This document shows positions 20,276 through 30,042 of a DNA stretch of 41,490 nt, one piece after another. Every line of letters begins with the position of its first letter. Within the stretch, counting starts at the first letter, position 1. The notes under the pieces are model-generated. The model was not told the DNA's origin, did not search any database, and worked only from the letters and a program-made list of their open reading frames with translations. Origin of the DNA: Perkinsus olseni (taxonomy: Eukaryota > Perkinsozoa > Perkinsida > Perkinsidae). The stretch is taken from the NCBI GenBank assembly GCA_013115135.1, contig JABANP010000466.1, forward strand, positions 1 to 41,490, read 5' to 3'. The translations under genes were made by a program, and so were the position numbers.

Positions 20276-23200
20276 TTTGAGTCGCGCTGCGCCGGTTTAG
20301 ACGAACCGCTCATGAACGTGCCTTCCTCCAATATGAGGGACTTGAGGTACGCTAAGAGGTTTGGAACATCGCGTTCTGCTCGGGTTCGGCATCAGTAACT
20401 CATCTTGAAGCGGTCAGCAACTGACTATTCGGCGAATAGTATTCGCCCACATCTCAGCCATCAATCGCATCTCAATCGCCGATGTCTACGAAGTCACCTC
20501 TCCCTGAGCGGCCCCAGTAAGGTTGTCCCCACGGTGAAACCAAAGCCGCGAGGGAGCCGTCTACTTATGCTCGGTGTCACGGGCGCACCTTTGTCCCCTA
20601 CCAAGCCCCTATTCTATTCGCGAATAGATGCTTCGTCTTCGATACTTGGGGACCTAAGAGAGATGACCGTGCCTTCGTTCACTATTTTCATCATGTGATC
20701 GCGATCTATTGTGTTGACAACAAAATCCGAGGCGATCGGTAGGTTGCTGGCCGCTACCTGGCGGCGCCGGCGCCGGCGCCGCATAGGTCCGCCTAACCTT
20801 CGAGAATACCAAGGTGCAAGAGCTGGATCACGAGCTATTAAGCGACCAAGAGCCCTCTTGAGAGCCTGTGACCTAATCCGTTGAATCTTCGAATGCCAGG
20901 ATGCAACAGCCAGTCAATAAACAATCTGTCAACCAATCGCCAGTAGCCTACTAGTGACGCCGGAGTCCCGTGAACGGACTTTCGCGCCACGGGAAAGCTG
21001 TCTACTTATCACAGGCGTCACGCTCGCGTTCCTCATTCGAATGATCTCTATGCGCTCAGTCCGTCTGTAGAGATGTAGGAGCGATTCAAACGACCTAGTG
21101 CGTCCGACTTTTCAGTCGTCATGAGGCCGCGTTGTATCATTCCGTTGGTGGAAGGCTGGACAGTTGGTAGACAGCCATCAGGTGACCCCGCTCCACGATC
21201 GATTCATGAATAGCTAGGGCAGCTAGATGGCAACCCATTAAGAAACAGAGCGTGAATCTTCCACGAGATGAGTGGGAAATTTTCCTCGGGCCTGAGCTGG
21301 GGTCTTTCGAGGAACTCGACGAGTTTTGCAGTTTCTACAGACTTCCAGACAGCATCGTCCCTCTCAAAATGATCAGCTTTCTCTCTACTTGGTTGCTAGT
21401 GGCTCAACTTCTGGTAACTACAAGTGCGTACTACCCTGGCAAGTTCGTTCACGATGGCGGCGACTTCACCATGGCCTACGAGGTGGACAACGAGGGTAAA
21501 GCCAGACTCTCGTTTAAGGTGCCTGGTCAGCCAGCATTCACCAGCGTGTCGTACCCCCTGAAGGAGGTCGTATCTCGGCATGCTTACGAAGTTGACTTCA
21601 CCGGCACGTTCGAAGGGGTTCACTACTGGTATAAGCGTATCGGTGGCCTTCACCGAGGAGTTCACATCAAGGATGACGACTTGACCGTTCTCACTTTCGC
21701 GAACAGGGATGAACTCCTCGCCAAGTTCGAAGGCCGAGAGCTCAAGTTCACCAGGCGTTCTCACCGATCGCCTCCTAGCGCACACTACATTGGCAAGTTC
21801 GTTCACGATGGCGACGACTTCACTTTGGCCTACGAGGTGGACAACGAGGGCAAAGTCAAATTGTCGTTCGAGGTGCCTGGTCAGCCAGCATTCACCAGCG
21901 TGTCGTACCCCCTGAGGGAGGTCGTACCTCCGTTTGCTTACGCAGTCGATTTCACCGGCACGTTCGAAGGGGTTCACTACTGGTATAAGCGTGTCCGTGG
22001 CCTTCACCGAGGAGTTCACATCAAGGATGGTGACTTGACATTTTTTGCTTTCGTAAACAGTAATGTTCTCCTCGCTATCTTCGAAGGCCGAGTGCTGAAG
22101 TTCACCAGGCGCCCCTACTCCCAGGCAAATCTGCGGCAGTGAGCAACCTCAGATCGGTAGTCCTCGCTATTGAGAACACGATCCTCGTGCCGTTGAGAGG
22201 ACTACGATGATGAAGCTCGATCTCTGTTCATATTTCGAGCTATCGTTGTACATACGGACCTATCACTGTCACTGCCCGCCGGACCCGCTTAGGCTGGTAT
22301 CGACAGAAGACATCGGGTTTTTTCTTTTTCATCTATCTATTTCAGTTATATATGGACATCCAGAAATCCGCTGGCCTGGTTTCGTCTTTTCAAAAACTGG
22401 TAAGACTTAATTTGTTGTGGACACTGCAGCACGCAGTGATCCGCACAAATTGTGATGTTTTCATTTACAAACGCCCTTTGATAATGCCCAGGTGTCAGGA
22501 TGGAACGATTTCAGTGTGGACCACCTCGGGGAACAGTTTCCTCAGGAATCCTACGTGTTTTTCTCCCGTATTTACGCTTAGGGTAGCGAAGTTTTGTAGG
22601 CAAGCTTGTTACTGAACCAGCAACTTTGCAGTCTGATTGATCACCAGACTGATATGAAGCTTGCAGGTTCAATCTAACTTAGTTTACACAGTTCCTGGTT
22701 TCTCTTGCGTTTCATGGAGTTTTCTGGTCACCGCGAAACAAGGGTGAGCCACGACGCCACCAGACGTGTCAACGAGAGAAATGTGAGGCATAACCCATCA
22801 TGATACGGATGGCATACATCTCCTGGTGACATCCTCACCGCTGCTGAGATCGATCGATCCACACTGTGAACTTCGCCAAGCGAGACCGCGAGGTAGCCTT
22901 GCCTCAGTCGCACGCTCTTGAGAGTATGGGACAAAGTTCAGAACGGAAAATTGAACCCAATACGCAGAGCATCCCGGGTTGATCGAGGGCTGTGAAATGA
23001 AAAGGTGTAAGTGGAGTCCCTAAATGCTTCCGCTAGTGGGTTGTTCGAGGAACTTGGAGCCACATGCGTCATGAAGTAAATGGGGTGGGACGAAGCTCCC
23101 GTGTTCGATCACTCCTGCCTGCTCTATGATATCACCAGTCGACGGCGATATGAATAGGCAGAAGTGAGACCTGTGTGAGGGCCCCTTCCTCATTTCGATG

Positions 23201-24080
23201 TATTGGGACTTGTCGACACAAGGTGCTATTGTGCAGTGAGCGAGTGAGTGAGTGCAGTGACTACCGCGGCGGACAGCAATGATCGCTAAAGCTCTCCTCT
23301 CCTGAGATTACTCGATCATCCAACCCAGATGGCATGTTTGGACAACCTAGCCCCTGAAAGGCCATAACAGTAGTGATATATCCGCACGGCCCGACTTCCG
23401 CAAATGCGGTGATATTGACGGCTAGCGCAAATTACAAATACAGTTAGAGTCGCTCAAGCCTGCGGCTCCCCAGAGTGAGTCGGCAGAGTCGGATGGAATC
23501 CTCAGCGATGATGGACGTAGAGGTCGGAATGACGTTAACGATGAGATGAGCAATAACAGACGTGCTGGTGGATAACCCACTCTCGAAGATCTCAAATTAA
23601 GGCGGACGCATCACAGCAGGTCATCACAGGGGTCATCATTTTCGGACGCGCGTCGGATGCAGCGGTAGTGCACACAACGAGACACCTACAAGCATTACTC
23701 GCCCACCCCCAAAGCTAGACGGGATACCGGAGTGGGTGATATCTCAATAAGCGCAACAGCAATCTCGAAGTTAAGGGCGCGCTTCTATCATTTTCAAGGT
23801 GTTGCAATCTCAGCCACGGCGATCGACTATGCTGTGGAATGTTAAGAATGTGTGCTACGGATCGTTCCGTACGGTGCACAAGGGATGTACTATGGAAGCT
23901 CCACGATGGAGCACAATAGGTCCCGCCATCCATCCCTGGCACCGCCCCGTCAGCGATCTGAAACGGCGTGCTAATCGATCAGTGACGCACAGTAAAGATT
24001 CGTCTAGCTTATTCGTGGGTTGCAGCACTACTAGCTTGGCTGTCTAGCTCATCTGCGCTTACGCAATTGCAATGAGTTAG
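20276..24080 (+). repeat. Segmental duplication unit R1 (about 3.8 kb) containing one repeat-protein gene
   Basis: This block aligns by eye with 24090-27975 (unit R2), with an offset of about 3.74-3.78 kb at several landmarks: the GCGGTCAGCAACTG block (20408 and 24185), the gene ATGs (21369 and 25112) and the terminal CGGCGTGCTAATCGAT.AGT.ACGCACAGTAAAGATTCGTC block (about 23965 and 27875). It also matches the inverted copy at about 13.5-17.3 kb. Apart from the gene at 21369 I see no coding region; the 1.0-kb 5' and 1.9-kb 3' parts are non-coding. Confidence 0.8.
21369..22142 (+). CDS. Secreted tandem-repeat protein, two units (copy R1)
   Basis: The frame encodes 257 residues from ATG 21369, chosen because its context (TCAAAATGATCAGC) and signal peptide (MISFLSTWLLVAQLLVTTSA) match the paralogues. 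The longer open frame starting at 21252 uses GTG and reads through what is 5' UTR in the other copies. After the signal peptide come two ~118-residue units. The first is very close to the first unit of the five-unit protein at 14248-16089. The second ends with a Pro-Tyr-Ser-Gln tail and stop. There are no introns. As with its paralogues the family is unrecognised, and secretion or surface display is inferred only from the signal peptide. Confidence 0.9.
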   Translation: MISFLSTWLLVAQLLVTTSAYYPGKFVHDGGDFTMAYEVDNEGKARLSFKVPGQPAFTSVSYPLKEVVSRHAYEVDFTGTFEGVHYWYKRIGGLHRGVHIKDDDLTVLTFANRDELLAKFEGRELKFTRRSHRSPPSAHYIGKFVHDGDDFTLAYEVDNEGKVKLSFEVPGQPAFTSVSYPLREVVPPFAYAVDFTGTFEGVHYWYKRVRGLHRGVHIKDGDLTFFAFVNSNVLLAIFEGRVLKFTRRPYSQANLRQ

Positions 24081-24089
24081 TTAGTGTCT

Positions 24090-27000
24090 TAATGGGACGT
24101 CTATGTGTGAGCTAAGAGTCCAACGCCGGTTCCGGCTCAGTTATCCGGGCGTTGTTACATCGTCTTTAGGAAGGGAGATCAGAAGCGGTCAGCAACTGGC
24201 TATTCGCCCACATGTAAGTCATCGGTCGCACCTTCACTGCCGCTATCTACGAAGTCACCTCTCCCTGCGCGAACCCAGTGGAGTTTCCCCATGGTGGAAC
24301 CAAAGGGAAACCCGAGGGAGCCGTCGACTTATCTCGGGGTCACTGGCCCAACCATGTCTCCCACTAGGCCCCTAGTCTATGCGCGTATAGATGCTCCGCC
24401 TTGATGTTTGAGTGCCTGAGAGCGATGAGCCTGCCTTCCTTCACCATTTGTTGCCGATCTATGCCATGGATTCTATGGTGTTGATAACGAAATCCGAGAC
24501 GATCGGTAGGGCTTACCGGGTAGGCTGATGTCTGCATTCTGGCGGCGGCCCCGCGTAGATTCATATAACAACTGAGAAATCCTCAGTGAGAATACCAAGG
24601 TGCAAGAGCTGGTTCACGAGTTATTAACCAACCAAACGCCCTCGTGAGAGCCTACCATTTGGTCTGTTGAAGCTCTTTAAATGTCGACAGCCAGTCAATG
24701 AACAATCGGTCAATCAGCTGCCAGTAGACAACTCGAGAGTCCCGTGAACGGATCTCCGCGCCACGGAAGAGCTGTCTGCTTATCACAGGCGCCACGTTTG
24801 CGTTCCTTATACGTATAATATCGACGCGCTGAGTCTATCAGAAGAGGTTGTAGGACCGATTCAGACAACCTAGTGTTCCTCTCTTTTCAGTCATCGCTAG
24901 ACCGCGTTGTTGTATTTCACGGTGGAGTGCAGGACAATCGGTAGCCAGTCATCTGGCCACCTGGCTCCACGATCGATTTCTCAATAGCTAGGGCACCAAC
25001 GCATAAGCAAAACCGAGCGGGTTTCGACCCTGGAAAGCTTCCTCGAGTGTGAGCTGGAGTCTTCCGAGTTATGCAGCTTCTACAGGCTTCAGATAGCATC
25101 CCACTTTCAAAATGATCAGCTTTCTCTCTACTTGGTTGCTAGTGGCTCAACTTCTGGTAACTACAAGCGCGTTCTACCCTGGCAAGTTCGTTCACGACGG
25201 CGACGACTTCACTATGGCCTACGAGGTGGACAACGAGGGCAAAGTCAAACTCTCGTTCGAGGTGCCTGGCCAGCCAGCATTCACCAGCGTGTCGTACCCC
25301 CTGAAGAAGGTCGTATCTCCGCATGCTTACGCAGTCGACTTCACGGGCTCGTTCGAGGGGGTTCGCTACTGGTATAAGCGTATCCGTGGCCTTCACCGAG
25401 GAGCTCACATCAAGGATGATGACTTGACCGCTCTCAGTTTCGTGAACGATGATATCCTCTTCGCCAAGTTCGAAGGCCGAGAGCTCAAGTTCACCAGACG
25501 GTCTGATCGCGTGCCCTTTGACGCTCAGTATATTGGAAGATTCGTTTACGACGGCGACGACTTCACTATGGCCTTCGAGCTGGACGACGAGGGCAGAGCC
25601 AAATTCTCGTACGAGGTGCCTGGCAAGCCAGCGTTCACCAGCATTGCATATCCCGTCACTGGAGGTCCGAATACTTACGCCATCGACTTCACAGGCTCGT
25701 TCGAAGGGGTTCGCTACTGGTATAAACGTATCCGCGGCATTCACCAAGGAGTTGATATCAAGGATGGTGACTTGACCTCTCTTATTTTGACCGATGGTGG
25801 TGTCGTCGCCACGTTCGAAGGCCTAGAGTTCAGGTTCACCCGACGCCCCTACCCCCGGGCAAACCTGCGGAAGTGAGTAACCTCCGGTCGATGGACTTCG
25901 CTACTGAGGACAAGAGCTTTGTGCCGTTGAAAGAACCACGATGATGATGCTCGATCTTTTCTCAACTGTCGAGCTATCGTTGTACATACCGTTCTAACAC
26001 TGTCACTGCCAACCTGACCCGCTTGGGCTGGTATCGACCGAAGACATAGGTTTTTTTCTGATTCATCTATCTATTTCAGTCATATATGGACCGCCGGGCA
26101 CCCGCTGGTCTGATCTCGTCTTTTCAAAAACTGAAAAGACTCAACTTGGGCGCTGCAGCAAGCAGTGATCACCTGCCGTGCGAATTGTGATGTTTCCATG
26201 AACTATCCGGAACGCCCTGCGATAATGCACATGGATGGCCTCAGGGAACAGTTTATTCAGGACTCCCACGAGCCTTGCATTAAGTCTTAGGGTAGCGAAG
26301 TTTTTGAACGCGAGCTTGTTACTGAATCAGCAACTTCACGGTTATGATTGATCACCAGACTGATACGAAGCTTGCAGGTTCAATCTAACTCAGTTTTCAC
26401 CCCGCCTAACTGCACTTGCGTTTCATTGAGTTTCCTGGTCATCGCGATACGGAGTTGAGCTGCACAACGTAGGACGTAGGATGACATAGATAAGGACTAT
26501 AGTATGTCATACACATCTTTTACTAAAATCCTCACCGGTCGACGGACCCACCCTGTGAACTTCGCGAAGAGGGACCGCGAGGTAACCCCTCCGCAGTCAC
26601 ACGCTTCCGAGAGCTTGAGGGAACGCTGACGACGAAGAACCAAACCTGATCAGAAGAATATCCCGGGTTGTTCGAGAGTCATGAAATGAAAGGCGGAATC
26701 GGAGTTCCTGAAAGTTTCCGCTCGTGGGTCGATGGAGAAAGTTGGAACCACAATCATTATCAAGGAAGTCGGGTGGCACGGAGTTGTCCTATTCGACTGC
26801 TGAGCAGTCACTGCTCCTTTCTGTTCCGTTATATCGACAGAATAACGGATATATGGATGGACTCGCAGTTGTCGAGTGGGAGTTGGGTGAGGACCCCTTC
26901 CACACTTTGAGGTTTCTAGGGTTTCTCAACAAAGGTACCAACCTACGCATGGTTACCGAACGCAGTGAGCACAGCAGCGGACAGCAGTGCTCGCGAAGAG

Positions 27001-27975
27001 TTCTTCTTTCCTGAGATTAGATGGTCGTCCAATCGAGATCATCGGGATTGGACGATCATCCAATATTGGCCAGAGGACATGTTTACACGTACTTGCGGCG
27101 TACTTAAGGGCGTTACAGCAGGGATATCAGCGTTCGTCCCGACTTGCAAATGCGGTGGTACTTGCGGTTTGCACAGATTGAGAATACAGTCAGAGTCGCT
27201 CATCGACGTTTTCACAGGAATTCATCAGCGAACGTAGAGGACCGCAGCCGCAGGTGGACAGAACGAGGATTGCACCAGCTGGCGCCTGAAAGAGATTTTG
27301 AAGACCACTACTGAGTAGAATGGGCCCGACAGCCGGCGCGCTTTATGATGAGAGACTTGGCGATCGTATCATGTACAGCACGATATATAAGGAGTTTCTA
27401 TCAATGAACGAAGAGGACGAGATAACGATAGCGGGTGTAATACTGCACGAACTGGTGATTTATTCACTCAACAAGATTCAGAAGAAGATTGCCGTAGCAT
27501 GGCACGCCATGCACTCCTGCCGCGCGCGTCGAATGCGGCCGTAATTCACACTCCAAGATACTGCCCTGTATGAGCCACTCGCCCTCCGTAGAGATATGAC
27601 AATGCGGATTGAGAGTCTAAACGAAGCCGGTAAATGATACCCCGATGAGGGGAACAGCAATCTCGAAGCTGAACGGCGCGCTCCATAGAGTTTCAAGATT
27701 TGCAATTCCAGCCACGTTGAACGACTCTCTGATACCCACACGACAGATGAAATGCAGCACATTACGAAGTTCCGGAACGGGACCTGCCGTACGAAGCACA
27801 GAGGACATAAAATGGACGTCCAAATTATGGATTCCTTAGTTATTCGGCGGGACCCACCCCGCTGGCGACCTGAAACGGCGTGCTAATCGATTAGTCACGC
27901 ACAGTAAAGATTCGTCTAGCTTATTTGTGGATTGTAGTACTACTAGCTCTATTGGCTAGCTCAGATGAAATTGCA
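24090..27975 (+). repeat. Segmental duplication unit R2 (about 3.9 kb) containing one repeat-protein gene
   Basis: This is the direct tandem partner of unit R1 and is collinear with it from the 5' flank block at 24185 to the CGGCGTGCTAATCGATTAGTCACGCACAG block at about 27875. Flank divergence is clearly greater than in the genes' first units, so the duplication is not brand new. Beyond the gene at 25112-25876 no coding region is supported; the frames at 26597-27544 differ between R1 and R2 and show no conserved reading frame. It ends about 100 bp before the carbonic anhydrase gene at 28083. Confidence 0.78.
25112..25876 (+). CDS. Secreted tandem-repeat protein, two units (copy R2)
   Basis: The intronless frame gives 254 residues with the same signal peptide as copy R1 (MISFLSTWLLVAQLLVTTSA). 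The two units have the family order: GKFVHDGDDFTMAYEV, FEVPGQPAFTSVSYPL, VDFTGSFEGVRYWYKRIRGL, AKFEGRELKFTRR. The second unit is distinctive: it has YPVTGGPNTYAIDFTG in place of the KEVV segment and FEVPGK is YEVPGK, so it is closer to unit 5 of the five-unit protein (which has LTGGPPTHTVDFTG). That indicates a conserved terminal-unit type. It ends PYPRANLRK and TGA. Confidence 0.9.
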   Translation: MISFLSTWLLVAQLLVTTSAFYPGKFVHDGDDFTMAYEVDNEGKVKLSFEVPGQPAFTSVSYPLKKVVSPHAYAVDFTGSFEGVRYWYKRIRGLHRGAHIKDDDLTALSFVNDDILFAKFEGRELKFTRRSDRVPFDAQYIGRFVYDGDDFTMAFELDDEGRAKFSYEVPGKPAFTSIAYPVTGGPNTYAIDFTGSFEGVRYWYKRIRGIHQGVDIKDGDLTSLILTDGGVVATFEGLEFRFTRRPYPRANLRK

Positions 27976-28082
27976 CAATGCCATTTTGTGAGTCCGGAAG
28001 TGTTATGGTATGATTTAGTAATTAGTGCATTGTAAGGCGTGCAGGCTAGATTTTGTCCCTGGCAGTTGTTTTCCCTCCTCCC

Positions 28083-29108
28083 ATGAAGAGCCTCGCCGTT
28101 GCCTCCATCGGTTTGTGTCAGATCGCATTGGCTGCTACTGGTTCTGATTGGTCCTATGATGATCAGTCTGCCTGGCCTGGTATGTGTGCCGAGGGTAAAT
28201 CTCAATCGCCGATATCCATTGAGACCGCTGCTGTCGACCAGTCGGTTATCTTGGAAGATCTTCAAATAGATTATGGCGTGATTGATGATGCTGGTCTGAG
28301 TATCTCAAATTATGGTATTGGTGTGTCAGTCGACGATGACCAGAAAGAATACAATATTGGTAACGTCCGTATGTATGAAGAAGATACCTTCGTTTTGGAT
28401 CATTTCCACGCTCATTGGGGTTTGACCGACGAGTCGGGCAGCGAACATCTACTCGAAGGTATGGCCTATCCGATGGAAGTTCACTTTGTTCATTACAACG
28501 AGAAATACGGAAGTGTCGGGGATGCTAAGGGGAAGGCTGGTGGCCTGGCTGTCTTGGGCGTCTTCTTTGAGATTGGTGAATTCAACCCCGAGGTTGAGAA
28601 GATTCACGAAGCCATCATTGCCGGTAGCGACACTGTTGATTCCATCGACTTGTACGGTTTAATCCCCGAGGATGCGGGTACAAAGTTCTTTGGTTATGAT
28701 GGTTCCCTCACCACACCTACCTGTGATGAGAATCTTCTTTGGCATGTGGCGAAGACGACAATGACAATGAGTGAGGGTCAGATGAAGATGCTCAGGTCTG
28801 CTGTTGGACCCGATGGAGATGTCATCGCCCCCAACTATAGAGATGCTCAACCATTGAACGGTCGTAAGGTTTATATAACCGAAGGCTTGAAGGAGGAGGT
28901 GAACCTTTATTGTCATCGTGTATGTGATGGTCTGTCATCCTGTGGTGATTCTAAGTACGGCTCTTACTGTAAAGGCAATGGAGTATGTTTTGGTCTTTAT
29001 CATAAGGATGATGGTTATTGCTTCCAACCTACTGAGTCTGACACTTGTGATGATTCCGTGCTCGAACCCGTTATGTGCTCTCCCTACACGACCGGGTTCA
29101 CTATTTAA
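28083..29108 (+). CDS. Secreted alpha-carbonic anhydrase with Cys-rich C-terminal tail (copy 1)
   Basis: A 341-residue intronless frame starts at ATG 28083, where a signal peptide (MKSLAVASIGLCQIALA) begins; the longer frame from 28053 starts at CTG. The catalytic domain carries the three zinc His (HFHAHW and EVHFVHY), the GSEH Glu, and SLTTPTC with the Thr199 equivalent, so CO2/bicarbonate interconversion is expected outside the cell or in the secretory pathway. Cys in PGMCAEG and in TTPTC match the conserved disulfide of secreted alpha-class enzymes. The proton-shuttle His64 position is Ile (SNYGIG). After the domain comes a ~65-residue tail with eight Cys (YCHRVCDGLSSCG..., ending ...DTCDD...VMCSP), which is not part of classical enzymes. 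Its C-terminus equals that of copy 3. Confidence 0.95.
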   Translation: MKSLAVASIGLCQIALAATGSDWSYDDQSAWPGMCAEGKSQSPISIETAAVDQSVILEDLQIDYGVIDDAGLSISNYGIGVSVDDDQKEYNIGNVRMYEEDTFVLDHFHAHWGLTDESGSEHLLEGMAYPMEVHFVHYNEKYGSVGDAKGKAGGLAVLGVFFEIGEFNPEVEKIHEAIIAGSDTVDSIDLYGLIPEDAGTKFFGYDGSLTTPTCDENLLWHVAKTTMTMSEGQMKMLRSAVGPDGDVIAPNYRDAQPLNGRKVYITEGLKEEVNLYCHRVCDGLSSCGDSKYGSYCKGNGVCFGLYHKDDGYCFQPTESDTCDDSVLEPVMCSPYTTGFTI

Positions 29109-30042
29109 TTTGACTCTTAACACGATGTAGCTCTCTGTAGCACGATGTAGTTCATCAGTTCTAATGGTAATTAGATTTTTGATAATACAAGTTGTCATTA
29201 TGTTGGGTTGTGAGTCCACTGTGGCAGTACGGGAAAATGCAGTTATTGGTGTTTGCTCATCGCGGATCTTTCAAAGTGAGTCGCGTGTTCATCCAAAGAC
29301 GGCTGTAATTCTCGATAAGGTAGGTTCTCAACGTTCGTCGTTCACGTTGATGAAGTTCTCTGTTGTCGATTCATCAGTCGATTTTAAATTTCGCTTGGTC
29401 TGGAGGCACCAGTGGTTGTAGGAATAGATGTGGCGTTGCGATCGCGGGTTCGGAACTCGGGTTCGTAACCAGGAACACGATGAGAAGTTGTCAGAGTGCG
29501 TTCCGTATCAGTGAATCACGATGCGTTCGTTTTTGCACGTACTGTCAACTCATTTTCCACCCTTCGAGACTTGATGACGCAAAACATCTTCATCAATGGT
29601 AGAAATGCTGCATCATGCTCTACTGAAAGTCTGGAACCTCATCCACCCTGACACCGCCAGCTCTCCACGATCACGGAATCATCAGGGCTTACAAAGTTCC
29701 TGTCGCCACCACGTCTGCTTGATATTTGAGTCGGCTGCCGCGGCGCTCGCCAACACCGTTCGATGATGTCGTTCCATCGCTCGTCGCGTCTGAGGAAGTT
29801 CTCATGAAATTCCCATGAAAACACATTAGCCGGCCGGACTTGACAAGTGCCGGTGAACGGCTTCTATTCGCTGGTACAGTGGGCTCTTTCCAACGGGCAG
29901 GCGAGGCAGTCTCCCTCCTGAAGAGTTCGCTGCATGTACTGGCCCTACTCGGCCAGTTCTTAACCTTCTTCCGTCGTCTGGTCCATCGATCCGCTCGCCA
30001 TACTTTCGGCCGGTCGAGCTTTTATCGTCCTCATCGGTGGAG
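29109..30042. other. 3' flank of carbonic anhydrase copy 1 and unresolved end of the kinesin-like gene
   Basis: Positions 29109-29180 hold a short direct repeat (ACGATGTAG twice within 30 nt) after the stop codon. From about 29640 to 30042 several minus-strand frames remain open and look weakly coding (for example SWEFHENFLRRDERWNDII at about 29750-29820). They may be the last exons of the kinesin-like gene at 30043-32603, but I could not chain them with confident splice sites. Confidence 0.35.

Noticed and set aside
21252..21368. N-terminal extension of repeat protein R1 from GTG 21252
   Set aside because: The start is not ATG, the extension lacks a signal peptide, and the same region is untranslated in the paralogues, whose ATG and signal peptide align at 21369.
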